A DNA stretch of 64,000 nucleotides. Source: Pseudoalteromonas sp. H105 (GTDB taxonomy: Bacteria; Pseudomonadota; Gammaproteobacteria; Enterobacterales; Alteromonadaceae). Each line of letters begins with the position of its first letter. Within the stretch, counting starts at the first letter, position 1. Location: the NCBI RefSeq assembly GCF_001469215.1, contig NZ_LOFH01000004.1:186001-250000 (forward strand), in the 5' to 3' direction. A program made the translations under genes and the position numbers. Positions 17,150-26,029 of this stretch are shown piece after piece. The notes under the pieces are model-generated. The model was not told the DNA's origin. It saw nothing but the letters and a program-made list of their open reading frames with translations, and ran no database searches.

Positions 17150-18221
17150 CACCCGCTCCTTCTTGACTAGTTTTACTCTTGTTAAGTAGTGTCTCTGTGG
17201 CTCTTCGACGATATGATTGTGCGTATGCTGCGCCTCTTGCCCGTAAAATAGGATCTGCGGTTGCACTCATCCCTTTAGGTAAAACAAGGGGATCAAAATT
17301 TTGCGCGCCGCACGCCCCTTCATTTTGAAAACCCCAACCAGTAATAACTAAAGAGCCCGCGTTAATCACTTCGCGCGATGAAGGCCATGGAATAGTTGGA
17401 TTATTTTCATCATCATTGCTATCAGCAAGCGTAAACTTTAAATCAAACCTGACAGGTTGCTTTTCTATCTGAGAAATAAGTTGCTGCTGTAAGGCATCAG
17501 GTGATTGCTTATCAAGCACAGCGACCTCGTGCTCACTCATACTGGGAACGGCTTGCCAACGTACGGCTTGCTTTTCCCCTTGTGCATTATGCAAATAAAA
17601 TGCATTAATGCTGTTATATTGCTCAGTAGCAAAGCTGTTAGCCGGCGTATAACCTGCTTTCCACTGATTAAACGCTTTACTCTCAGGGTGAGCTTTAAAG
17701 AAGGCGCTTATTTTTGCGGGATCACGCTTTCCTGTAGCAGGGTCAGGCGAAAGTGCTTGCAGCTGTTTGTAAAACGCATCAGGCGTTGCTACCGCCATTA
17801 CGGGTGGGGTATTCATTGCAACCCGCCATTCATCCTCGGTAGCTGTATTGACCACAAACGCCAAACTGCGCACAGGTGCCTTTAAATCGGGTGCCGTAGG
17901 GTTATTGCCCGCAATAGAAAAACGCCCTATAAAAGGAGTGCTACCTTGTTTAAATACGGTTGCTGTTGAATACGCTGACAACAAACCCGTTGATTCAAAA
18001 TTGCCCGAAACACATAACCCCTTAGCATGCGCCCGTCTAAACCCTGCATGCACAGTACTGCCTTGCTGCAAATCAACAAACGCCTGTGCTGTCACTTTAT
18101 CGCCGTTAAAAACCCCAGCAAAATATAAGGTGGCTGTAGCAAATACACTCATGGAAGCTGCTAATGCACAGACACGAAAAACGGAAATGGCAGGCTTGTT
18201 ACTGCGTGTCACTTTGATCAT
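17136..18221 (-). CDS. Catalase-related peroxidase, membrane-anchored or exported
   Basis: A 361-residue minimal catalase-fold haem protein. Residues 12-36 form a signal peptide or anchor. The distal His is His65 in FRRAHAKGLC, and the proximal pattern R-x-x-x-Y is R329-Y333 (RGAAY). The length is well below that of true catalases (about 480), as expected for the catalase-related peroxidase subgroup, which has peroxidase rather than strong catalase activity. The cytochrome b561 gene follows and overlaps. Together they suggest peroxide removal in the periplasm with electrons from the membrane. Confidence 0.88.
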   Translation of the reverse strand: MIKVTRSNKPAISVFRVCALAASMSVFATATLYFAGVFNGDKVTAQAFVDLQQGSTVHAGFRRAHAKGLCVSGNFESTGLLSAYSTATVFKQGSTPFIGRFSIAGNNPTAPDLKAPVRSLAFVVNTATEDEWRVAMNTPPVMAVATPDAFYKQLQALSPDPATGKRDPAKISAFFKAHPESKAFNQWKAGYTPANSFATEQYNSINAFYLHNAQGEKQAVRWQAVPSMSEHEVAVLDKQSPDALQQQLISQIEKQPVRFDLKFTLADSNDDENNPTIPWPSSREVINAGSLVITGWGFQNEGACGAQNFDPLVLPKGMSATADPILRARGAAYAQSYRRRATETLLNKSKTSQEGAGDASN

Positions 18222-18410
18222 CTTTAAATAGCCTTTTTATTTACGATTTAACCCTCCCTTACAGACCGCCATTAGAAAGAATTAATTTCAATCCTGCTAC
18301 TAAGAACCTCACTTACCATCATAAAAAGTACGCTTAACTAAATAAACATTGATCTCACCAAGGTGTAATTAGCCATATTCAAGCTAGACTTACTTACTAC
18401 CAATCAAAAG

Positions 18411-18842
18411 ATGGACTTAACAATGATTCACCATGTAGCTGATTTAATGACCCCCGCCCCATTGGCCATCAAAGCGGATAACACCTTGCATGATGCACAC
18501 AATTTAATGAAAGAAAAAAACATCCGTCATATACCCGTGATCAATGAAAATGGTGCGCTAGTGGGCATGTTGACGCAGAAGATATTGATTGCCCAGGTAA
18601 TGGGTATCATGGCTAACTACAGCTCCACAGCCCTTGAACGAAAAGAAAAACAAACTAAAATTCACGACATCATGGCAACAGACTTCACCAGTATTACACC
18701 TGAACAACCTTTGCGTGAAGTCGCACACTTTTTCGTTGAAAATCGCCATGGTTGCATGCCAGTGGTTGATACGGATAACAACTTAGTCGGTATTTTAACA
18801 TCGTCAGATTTTGTACGCTTAGCCGCCGCGCTATTATCATAG
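18411..18842 (+). CDS. CBS-pair domain protein
   Basis: A 143-residue protein consisting only of two CBS motifs (about 12-65 and 82-140), each opening with a DxMT/IMATDFTS-type element and containing GxLVGMLT / NLVGILTSSD. CBS pairs bind adenine nucleotides and act as energy sensors for partner proteins. The start may be the ATG at 18411 or at 18423; neither has a clear ribosome binding site. It stands alone, divergent from the catalase-like gene, and its partner is unknown. Confidence 0.88.
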   Translation: MDLTMIHHVADLMTPAPLAIKADNTLHDAHNLMKEKNIRHIPVINENGALVGMLTQKILIAQVMGIMANYSSTALERKEKQTKIHDIMATDFTSITPEQPLREVAHFFVENRHGCMPVVDTDNNLVGILTSSDFVRLAAALLS

Positions 18843-18942
18843 TAATTTAGTGAACGCAGAGGATCCTTTGCCTGCCTAACGGGTTACTTTATTGTGCAAA
18901 ATTAAATACTCAGGCTATATTTAAAGTGATACGAAAAATAAC

Positions 18943-18969
18943 AGCATGGCTTGTAATACCTACCATGCT
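18943..18969 (+). terminator. Probable rho-independent terminator
   Basis: AGCATGG (18943-18949) pairs with CCATGCT (18963-18969), followed by a T-rich stretch (TATTTTATTT). It lies 100 bases after the CBS gene and just before the next cyclase gene. Confidence 0.55.
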
Positions 18970-19003
18970 TATTTTATTTAATACGTTTTAAGGCATATTA
19001 ACG

Positions 19004-20185
19004 TTGAGCGAAGAACAAACCAGCGACACAATACATAACCCTCGAAAAATGATGACAAGAATTTACGTTATTTCTTTGTCTATTATTGCCCTACTCGCTA
19101 TTGCTGCTCACATGTTGTTAAACTCGGTAATCGAGCAACAGCTACAAACCGGAAAAATCATTAATGTCAGTGGTCAACAGCGTATGTTATCTCAGCGCGC
19201 AACCTTATTTACACTCGACTATTTAGAAACCGGTTCAATTGCCGCTAAAAACACAGCACAGCAAGCTATAGACAAAATGGTCTCAAATCATGACGAGTTG
19301 TTAACTGATCACTATAAAGCCTTATCAAGTAATATGCCTTCGCCGCTTTCAAGCGACATGCTCAACCTCTACTTCAACAAAGATAACAATATTGACGCAC
19401 AACTAACACGTTTTGTAAGCTTGATATCAGAGACGCTTTCGTCCCCCCCTCGTGACATAGACGTTTTTAGCTCTGAGGGTTTAGAATTTAAAGAGATGGC
19501 AAAGGAGCCATTACTAACTGCACTGCATAATGTTGTTGGCCTTTACGAAAAAGAAAGCTTAGATGAAGTCGATAACCTGCGTTCAGCACAACAAGTTGTA
19601 CTCATCATCACTATTTTCACTATTTTAATTGAAGCCGTGTTTGTGTTTAGGCCCATGGTTTCAAAAATTAGCGCCTTTGCCCGTCGCTTACAATGGGAAG
19701 CAACCCATGACTACCTCTCAGGTATTTTTAACAGACGCGCTTTTTTTATGATTGGTGAAAAGCTGCTAAGTAATAATAAACGCAACAAAAAACCATCCAG
19801 TATCATCATGATTGATATTGATAAGTTCAAAGCTGTTAATGATAAATATGGCCATGCCGTGGGCGATGTCGCCATTCAACACGTTGCACGTATAACAAAA
19901 GGAAATATAAGAAGCTCTGATGTGTTAGCAAGATTTGGCGGCGAAGAGTTTGTGATTTTTCTCCCTGAAACAGACGTTCATGGCGCTGTGACTTTAGCTG
20001 AAAAAATACGCAAAAAGATAAACGAAACCGCCCTCTCAGTAAAAAAAGAAAACATCACTATTAGTGCAAGCTTTGGTGTATCTGCAAGTTTACTTAGCGA
20101 TGACTCCCTAGAGCTATTAATTCAAAAAGCAGACGACCGATTATACGTTGCCAAAGAAAGTGGGCGCAATAAAGTAGAAGTGTAA
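19004..20185 (+). CDS. Diguanylate cyclase with PilJ/NarX-like periplasmic sensor
   Basis: A 393-residue protein with one helix near residues 20-40, a periplasmic domain to about residue 195 that contains SGQQRMLSQRATL (the signature of PilJ / NarX-type four-helix sensors), a second helix, then a GGDEF domain. The active-site loop is GGEEF at 312-316, and an inhibitory site RSSD (303-306) is present, so product feedback is expected, unlike in the other two cyclases of the window. The proposed start is TTG at 19004; an ATG at residue 16 is an alternative, and neither has a strong ribosome binding site. The ligand may be a small anion, as in NarX, but that is inference. Confidence 0.9.
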   Translation: MSEEQTSDTIHNPRKMMTRIYVISLSIIALLAIAAHMLLNSVIEQQLQTGKIINVSGQQRMLSQRATLFTLDYLETGSIAAKNTAQQAIDKMVSNHDELLTDHYKALSSNMPSPLSSDMLNLYFNKDNNIDAQLTRFVSLISETLSSPPRDIDVFSSEGLEFKEMAKEPLLTALHNVVGLYEKESLDEVDNLRSAQQVVLIITIFTILIEAVFVFRPMVSKISAFARRLQWEATHDYLSGIFNRRAFFMIGEKLLSNNKRNKKPSSIIMIDIDKFKAVNDKYGHAVGDVAIQHVARITKGNIRSSDVLARFGGEEFVIFLPETDVHGAVTLAEKIRKKINETALSVKKENITISASFGVSASLLSDDSLELLIQKADDRLYVAKESGRNKVEV

Positions 20186-20322
20186 GCTAATGCTTTTGAA
20201 GTTTTAACCTACGCAGCCATCTTAGCCCTGATTGGCTTGCTGAGCTTGAACAGTGTCAGTGACAAGTAAGAGCCTATATTCAACCATTAACCGGTTAACA
20301 CACATTTAATACCAATAGAAAC

Positions 20323-20360
20323 ACACTAAAAAGCTCGGCAATTGCCGAGCTTTTTAGTGT
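20323..20360. terminator. Perfect 38-base palindrome, bidirectional terminator
   Basis: The stem GCTCGGCAATTGCCGAGC is flanked by A and T runs on both sides, so it works for both strands. It lies between the convergent cyclase gene and DUF3087 gene. Confidence 0.9.
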
Positions 20361-20384
20361 TTAATGGTTTACCGATTCACATTA

Positions 20385-20891
20385 TTAAAATGCCTTCAAA
20401 ATAGCATCATCATAATCATCCGCGTTTAACGTTAAATTAAACTTTTCAGCCACACTATCAAGTTCTGCTTGTTTAATGGCTAGCTCATCCATGGTGAGGG
20501 TGTTGTCATCGAGCTGCCACAATAAACGTGACCCCGCATAACTATAGTGAATGGCCAGCAATGCATCTGCATTTCCTTCACGCCCTGCAGCTTTAAGCTT
20601 TGGCATTTTACGGGTTATTTTATTAAGCGCTTGTTTCAGCTCCCACACATATACCACTTCGGTCATGTAGTCATGGGTGCGGTATTTATTGAGTAAATAG
20701 GCAATGGCTAAACTGGTTACCACCACACCCAACAAGTTCCAATGAAAGTGACTGCCGCTTTCATCCGGAAACAGTAAAATTAAGGTTTGCGAAATAGCTA
20801 AACTGCCCGCAGCTAACGCCACGCCACAGCCGATAATAACGCGGTTTAAATGCTTGCGATAACGCGCTTTATCAATTTGAATTAGTTTCAT
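20385..20891 (-). CDS. DUF3087 membrane protein
   Basis: A 168-residue protein. Two hydrophobic helices (about 17-40 and 50-66) follow a basic N-terminus, and the rest is a cytoplasmic helical domain with HDYMTEVVYVWELKQALNKI. This fits the DUF3087 family found in Alteromonadales and related marine bacteria. Function unknown. It is monocistronic, ends at a strong terminator and is divergent from the TonB-family gene. Confidence 0.75.
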   Translation of the reverse strand: MKLIQIDKARYRKHLNRVIIGCGVALAAGSLAISQTLILLFPDESGSHFHWNLLGVVVTSLAIAYLLNKYRTHDYMTEVVYVWELKQALNKITRKMPKLKAAGREGNADALLAIHYSYAGSRLLWQLDDNTLTMDELAIKQAELDSVAEKFNLTLNADDYDDAILKAF

Positions 20892-21030
20892 AACTGCCCA
20901 ATAAATTTAAAAAAAATACTATACCCAAGCCCGCACACAAAAACGAAACTTTTTAAAATATATTTCACCCCTTTTTAATTTACCGCACGTTTTAGTGATA
21001 AATACACCATTAATGACCGAGGATTTGCTT

Positions 21031-21669
21031 ATGCAAACAGTAGATTTCCCCCAAACAAATAACGCCTTAAAAACCACTACCGCAATTGTAGGTGGTGCAG
21101 CCATGACCTTTGCCGCCTTTGCCTTTATGCAGTACTTAATAACTGGTGAGCAACGGGCAACAAACTTTAACGGCGACACTGTCGTTGTTGAAATATTCAA
21201 AGTACCAGAAGACACTAAAGTGCAACAAAAGCAAACATTGCCACCGCCGCCAAAAATGCAAACGCCACCCAAAGTGCCACCGCGTACACCGCCAAGCACA
21301 GATACGAACATCGTCACCACCGCGATTACGCCTAACATTAGCATTGACAAAATAGGCAATGATTTTAATACAAACCTAACGCGCCCAACGGGCGATGCCA
21401 CGCCTATTGTGCGTATAAACCCTAAGTACCCCACCATTGCAGCACGTGAAGGCATTGAAGGTTGGGTACAATTAAGCTTTAATGTATCTCCAACAGGGGA
21501 AGTTATTGATGCGCAAGTGATTGATGCAGAGCCAAAACGCATCTTCAACAAAGAAGCGTTAAGAGCAATCAAACGGTGGAAATATCGCCCTAAAGTGATT
21601 GATGGCATAGCACAGGTGCAAACAGGCCAAAGCGTGCAGCTTGATTTTAAATTAGACCAAACCCAGTAG
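21031..21669 (+). CDS. TonB family protein (energy transducer, TonB2-like)
   Basis: A 212-residue protein from the ATG at 21031, which has GAGGA seven bases upstream; a GTG at 20995 in frame is less likely. One membrane helix near residues 22-42 is followed by a proline-rich spacer (PPPPK ... PPRTPPS) and a C-terminal TonB domain: VRINPKYPTIAAREGIEGWV, then KRIFNKEALRAIKRWKYRP. TonB passes proton-motive energy to outer-membrane receptors. ExbB and ExbD are not adjacent. It is the first gene of a unit with an ECF sigma factor and a membrane protein, an unusual grouping. Confidence 0.88.
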   Translation: MQTVDFPQTNNALKTTTAIVGGAAMTFAAFAFMQYLITGEQRATNFNGDTVVVEIFKVPEDTKVQQKQTLPPPPKMQTPPKVPPRTPPSTDTNIVTTAITPNISIDKIGNDFNTNLTRPTGDATPIVRINPKYPTIAAREGIEGWVQLSFNVSPTGEVIDAQVIDAEPKRIFNKEALRAIKRWKYRPKVIDGIAQVQTGQSVQLDFKLDQTQ

Positions 21670-21684
21670 CGCGAATACAAATTG

Positions 21685-22245
21685 ATGGTGCCTATGCTTA
21701 CAAGTTTAAAATCATGGTTTATTAGTCAACCAAGTGACGATCACTTAGCTGACTACGCAAAAAGTGGCGACACCCGCCACTTAACCAAGCTCGTCACCCT
21801 GTTTGGTAACGACTTATATCATTATTTAGTAACGCAAAGTAATGAGCAACTCGCCTTTGATATAAGCCAGCAAACGTGGTTAAAAGTGATGGAAAAACGC
21901 CATCACTATCAACCTCAGGCAAACCCAAAAGCGTGGCTATTTCGTTTAGCCCGCAATGCATTAATTGATGAATACCGCAAGCAACAGCGCTTTGTAGAGC
22001 TTGAAGACAGCACCGTGATTGCAGCAAAAAGCACAGAGCAAGCTTTTGATTACGACACGTTTAATGCGGCGTTAATGCAATTAAGCTTTGTCCAACGCGA
22101 AGCCCTCAGCCTACAACAAGAAGGCTTTTCACTTGACGACATACAACATATTACGCAAAGCAATCATGAAACCGTAAAAACACGGCTACGTTATGCAAAA
22201 CAAAACTTAAAAATCATACTAGGAGCTGACAATGACCAAGCATAA
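21685..22245 (+). CDS. ECF-type RNA polymerase sigma factor
   Basis: A 186-residue sigma-70 family protein of the extracytoplasmic function type. Region 2 spans about 20-85 (ISQQTWLKVM and the PKAWLFRLARNALIDEYRK segment) and region 4 about 125-180 (LQQEGFSLDDIQHITQSNHE, then VKTRLRYAKQNL). The start is uncertain (TTG 21682, ATG 21685 or ATG 21694), and no strong ribosome binding site is seen. It overlaps the next gene by 14 bases, as sigma genes often do with their anti-sigma genes. Confidence 0.9.
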   Translation: MVPMLTSLKSWFISQPSDDHLADYAKSGDTRHLTKLVTLFGNDLYHYLVTQSNEQLAFDISQQTWLKVMEKRHHYQPQANPKAWLFRLARNALIDEYRKQQRFVELEDSTVIAAKSTEQAFDYDTFNAALMQLSFVQREALSLQQEGFSLDDIQHITQSNHETVKTRLRYAKQNLKIILGADNDQA

Positions 22246-22843
22246 CGAGCAATTTGAACACCAACTTGATAAACACTTTAGCGAGCGCAAAAAACACCAT
22301 ACGCTCAGCGCAGAGCAACGCGCCACATTAACGCAACTCTCACAAAGCGCAGCAAACAAAAAGCCCACCCGCTTTTTACTCCCGCTACAAATGACCGGCC
22401 TTGCCTGCGCGCTGGTCGTGCTCGGCTTTACTATGTTTAACACCAATGAAAAGCAAACGGCACTTAACACCTATGCAGTGCAGCAAAGTAACTATCATTT
22501 TATAGAAGTTCACCAAGTCGACAGCGCTGGCAGCTATTTAAGTGAAATAACAACACAAAAACAAAGGCTTGATGACAAGCTCGCCGCCGACCTGCGCCTG
22601 CACCAACAGCGCTACATAGAATACGGAAAGTTAGTCAACGTCGATGACGACTGGTACATCGCCAGCTGCCACAACGAAGTACTCATTCAAATAAAAAACT
22701 CATTATTGGATGACCTAAACACCAAACACGCCATTGAAAGCGGCATCACCACGGGTGACATGCTCGCCATGGCCCACAACAGTCAAGGGCAAATTATCGC
22801 GCTTAAGCATGCGGGAGATGGGGTAAAGGTTTGTAGGAGTTAG
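22232..22843 (+). CDS. Single-pass membrane protein, candidate anti-sigma factor
   Basis: A 203-residue protein with a cytoplasmic charged N-terminus (about 1-45), one membrane helix (about 48-66) and a periplasmic C-terminal domain holding a CHNEV motif and a final cysteine. This topology and the 14-base overlap with the sigma gene suggest an anti-sigma factor. No zinc anti-sigma motif (HxxxCxxC) is present in the N-terminus, and I do not recognise the periplasmic domain. The role is inferred from gene order only. Confidence 0.6.
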   Translation: MTKHNEQFEHQLDKHFSERKKHHTLSAEQRATLTQLSQSAANKKPTRFLLPLQMTGLACALVVLGFTMFNTNEKQTALNTYAVQQSNYHFIEVHQVDSAGSYLSEITTQKQRLDDKLAADLRLHQQRYIEYGKLVNVDDDWYIASCHNEVLIQIKNSLLDDLNTKHAIESGITTGDMLAMAHNSQGQIIALKHAGDGVKVCRS

Positions 22844-22921
22844 ATGCTTTGCTTCGTTTACAACGATAAAATAAATAATATCTACTCAAGGGTTTTATTC
22901 CATGAATAGTATGTACAAATG

Positions 22922-24421
22922 TTATTCTGACACAGTGAGTATTTTATATGTGTCATAAGCAAATTGATCCGTCATTCCACTAACAAAATCTTGCAATAAG
23001 CGACACCTAAAATAAAACTCATAAATTGGCTGCTTTCTTTCTTTATCATTGAGGTCAGCGACAGTATGCTTATACACTTCTATGAACTTTCCTGATATCC
23101 GGTTTAGTAATCGAGTCTCTACTGGTAAGGTCTTTTCTTTATTAATTATTTTATTAAAACTTTCTGCACTTAAGTCTAGTAATCGTTGATACTCATTTAA
23201 AATCCCTGATGTAATTTTGTATCCTTGCAACTCAAGCTTTTCTACCTCTGGATGGCAAAAAACATGTTTAAAGGCAACGTTCTTAAGTGACTTAGTAATA
23301 GCATGTTGATATCCACCATCTTCAAGAAGCGATTGATTAAAACTGCCATCATAGATTTCCTTTATATTATCTACAAATCGTGTTGATGCGTGATTAACAA
23401 GTGGATGTATTAAACCAACTCGAAGCCATATAAAGAATTCGTTTTCAAGATTAGTAGGGTTCTCTTTAGCCTTTTTATATGCGTATTCACACTTTCTTTC
23501 CATGAAAGTTTCATCACCTTGGTTAGTTAGTTTATATCCATCAATAATGCTTGAATACTCTTTAACCAATAAGCTTTTAAGTATTTCGACTTTAATAAAA
23601 CCTTTTTCAACAGCATCTTCCATGTCAGCTAAACAGTATGCAATATCGTCAGCCGCTTCCATAATATAAGATGCTATATGTCGGTTTCCAGCTTCAATCT
23701 GTAACTTGTCATACAGCTCCATTACAAAAGCTTGCTCGCTGTAATAATAACCAACCTTCTTTTTTAGATAACTTCTTGAATCTGTACTTTCGGGTCTCAC
23801 TTCTGTCGCACAACGAGTATACTTTAGAATACTTGCGGTTTGGCAGTAAGTTAAATTTAAAGCTGAGAGGCTATGTATAATTCGAATTGCTTGAGCATTC
23901 CCTTCAAAGTTGCATAAATCAAATAATAGTTTTTCTTCTACTGTATTTAAAAGAAAATTCTTCTTGTCAAAAAAGATCCTTGCAACATTTTTATAATGTT
24001 TATGATTTATAAAATACTTAGAAAACCAATCATTTATAGCAGACTCACCAAAATGACCAAACGCAGGGTTACCAATATCGTGCATTAAGCACGCCATTTC
24101 AACTAATGTAACAAGCTGCTCAGCTAAAGACTCTTCAGTTTCATTTTCTTCATAAGTTAATATGTCACCCAAACCTTTTTCTTTAAGGAGTTTAATAATA
24201 GTTTTGGAAATAAAACGCCCATTTTGTTGCACCTCGAGTGAATGAGTTAAACGAGAGCGAACAGCAGCATTACGCTCAAGAGGAAAAACCTGAGTTTTCT
24301 GTTGTAACCTTCTTAATGCAGCACTATTAATAATTCGACCTCGATCACTCTCAAGGCTGCTAGCTAATGAAGCTTGCTCACTTTTAGGTCTCAATTTATT
24401 GATTTTATTTATTAACTTCAT
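22922..24421 (-). CDS. dgt: dGTP triphosphohydrolase (HD domain)
   Basis: A 499-residue enzyme that cleaves dGTP to deoxyguanosine and triphosphate. The N-terminus is very close to E. coli Dgt: ESDRGRIINSAALRRLQQKT, then QVFPLERNAAVRSRLTHSLE. The HD-domain metal ligands are His60 and H114-D115 (MHDIGNPAFGHFGE), and a later D in ADDIAYCLADMED completes the set. The length matches E. coli Dgt (505). A GGA site precedes the ATG. It lies 51 bases downstream of the BstA-like gene on the same strand, and the two are probably one operon. The base composition looks AT-richer than neighbours, suggesting transfer. Some dGTPases restrict phages by draining dGTP. Confidence 0.92.
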   Translation of the reverse strand: MKLINKINKLRPKSEQASLASSLESDRGRIINSAALRRLQQKTQVFPLERNAAVRSRLTHSLEVQQNGRFISKTIIKLLKEKGLGDILTYEENETEESLAEQLVTLVEMACLMHDIGNPAFGHFGESAINDWFSKYFINHKHYKNVARIFFDKKNFLLNTVEEKLLFDLCNFEGNAQAIRIIHSLSALNLTYCQTASILKYTRCATEVRPESTDSRSYLKKKVGYYYSEQAFVMELYDKLQIEAGNRHIASYIMEAADDIAYCLADMEDAVEKGFIKVEILKSLLVKEYSSIIDGYKLTNQGDETFMERKCEYAYKKAKENPTNLENEFFIWLRVGLIHPLVNHASTRFVDNIKEIYDGSFNQSLLEDGGYQHAITKSLKNVAFKHVFCHPEVEKLELQGYKITSGILNEYQRLLDLSAESFNKIINKEKTLPVETRLLNRISGKFIEVYKHTVADLNDKERKQPIYEFYFRCRLLQDFVSGMTDQFAYDTYKILTVSE

Positions 24422-24472
24422 ATTTATTCCATTAAAATGATAATTAAGCTGACTAACTTAATAAAATAATTT

Positions 24473-25357
24473 TTACATATTGTTTTTTATTCTTATAGGC
24501 TGAATTTCTTCAATTAAGCTTTTGAGATCTAAATTAGGTAGTTGCCCCCTCTTGACTTTACCCGCCAGATATTTAGGAAATTTGGTTCTTAAGTAAATAT
24601 CATCCAGCCACTTCCTAAACTCACCCAAGGACTCAATAGGATATATCCAAGCATCAGGGTTTTTTTGAGGAAAATTTTCTGGAAATTTATGTTGAAACTT
24701 AACCCTTGAGCCAAACTTTTCATCATAACTTTTTGCAACCCACTCTTTACCCCAAGCCAGCCCGACACTAATATCGGGCATTGTTTGAGAATCCAGCGGC
24801 ATCCCTTTCCGAATACTAGTTATTAGAATATTAGCTATCTCAGAGAAAACACTAAAAAAACCTGAAGGTAATTCGTTTAAAGTTATACGCTCGTGAAATG
24901 TTTGCCAGTAATCTGGAACTCCATCACTTTGTGAGTACCCTGTGCGTTGATAAATATATGTGCGAAGACTTAATCTTGCCAAATTTCTGTAATTAGTTTT
25001 AGCTTGTTCCGATGTATAAGGAGCCTCAAACGCATAGTACTCAAGAATAGCCATACAATTAATATCGTTTATGACATCATTCATAACCCCATTTATTGGA
25101 GTAGGGATGTATAAACCTACCGAACTTTTACCTTGGGACTCAATTAACCCCTTAATTACTTGTCCTTTTGCTGTATGTTTTTGTTCATCCCAATTTTTAA
25201 TTAAACATGCTATATCAGCTTCTGTAGTACCGCATAAAAGCGCTAAACCACGTATTCCTAAATAAGGAGTCCCATCATTAAGTACACCCATATCTACGCC
25301 ATCATTACCTGTGTAAGAGATTAATGATGTCGACTTATTACCACTATCATTTGGCAT
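24473..25357 (-). CDS. BstA-like / KilA-N-type phage-associated protein
   Basis: A 294-residue protein. The N-terminal part (LNDGTPYLGIRGLALLCGTT) looks like the DNA-binding start of phage antirepressor or KilA-N-type proteins. The middle has CMAILEYYAFEA, then NLARLSLRTYIYQRTGY, and later LPSGFFSVFSEIANILITSI and PDISVGLAWGKEW. From memory this pattern belongs to a family found in prophages that includes the abortive-infection protein BstA; I cannot run a search, so the assignment is tentative. AAGGAA lies five bases before the ATG. No other phage genes are present. It precedes dgt by 51 bases in a likely operon. Confidence 0.5.
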   Translation of the reverse strand: MPNDSGNKSTSLISYTGNDGVDMGVLNDGTPYLGIRGLALLCGTTEADIACLIKNWDEQKHTAKGQVIKGLIESQGKSSVGLYIPTPINGVMNDVINDINCMAILEYYAFEAPYTSEQAKTNYRNLARLSLRTYIYQRTGYSQSDGVPDYWQTFHERITLNELPSGFFSVFSEIANILITSIRKGMPLDSQTMPDISVGLAWGKEWVAKSYDEKFGSRVKFQHKFPENFPQKNPDAWIYPIESLGEFRKWLDDIYLRTKFPKYLAGKVKRGQLPNLDLKSLIEEIQPIRIKNNM

Positions 25358-25599
25358 TTAAATTCCTTGTCTTTGTTTATTAAAAATTTGTACCACATAC
25401 TTGTTTAAAAACCAATCTACCACAAAAATTATTCTTATGATTTACTACTAAAGTAATTTTATATGGTCGCAGGAAAGAAAATTTTGAAAGGAAGAGTTAC
25501 TTAGCTTCAAGTTTTGTATATTGCCAGAACCAAATACTAACCTCACGTTTGACACCCTTCCCCATCATCACGCCCTGAAATAAGTATTTGATGAGTAAT
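25358..25599. other. Upstream region of the accessory operon, nothing recognised
   Basis: This is AT-rich DNA upstream of the BstA-like gene that should hold its promoter. No coding frame or clear repeat is visible. It leads directly into the hairpin element that begins near 25600. Confidence 0.5.
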
Positions 25600-25870
25600 T
25601 CATTTCATGGCAGGAATTTGTCGTGACTTCGCCAAGGGTGAAAAGCGTAGCTTTGAACGAGAGGCCACGGATGGCCGAACGGGGGAGCGTACATGGATGT
25701 AAAAGTCGGCAAATACACGGCATTTACGTTCACATCAATTGATTATTTGAAGGAAATAACGTGATGCTCGGGTGGCGCTGGGTGACGAGTGACCGAAACG
25801 AAGTTTCGCAGCGCGAGGAAGTGGAAGCATGGATGCTGACAAGAACCAAGCTTCAGGGATGAATTACTTG
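25600..25870 (+). repeat. Intergenic element with three GGA-loop hairpins
   Basis: Three short hairpins present GGAT in the loop: GGCCACGGATGGCC (about 25665), ACATGGATGT (about 25693) and AGCATGGATGCT (about 25826). Further GGA motifs lie between them (GAAGGAAAT, GAGGAAGTGGAAG, CAGGGATGA). It has no coding capacity. Hairpins of the CCATGGATGG type recur between genes in several marine gammaproteobacteria, so this may be a dispersed repeat. The loops also fit the A(N)GGA pattern bound by CsrA, so a CsrA-binding RNA is an alternative. No terminator was found at its end. Confidence 0.45.
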
Positions 25871-26029
25871 CAGCAGAGCTAAGTTTGAGAAGCTATAGCC
25901 CCTTTTTGGCTGCCGTCGCCAGCGCGACAAAACCTTGAATAAGGTTTCTAATGTAGGTCGCGGATTTATCCCGACAAAATAAGTTCAGAGTTAACGAGTA
26001 AAAACCGTTAGCCATATCGATAAACCACT

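Noticed and set aside
20919-21680. A 253-codon open frame opposite the TonB gene
   Set aside because: It is the reverse shadow of a clear TonB-family gene; its translation is low-complexity and lacks domain character.
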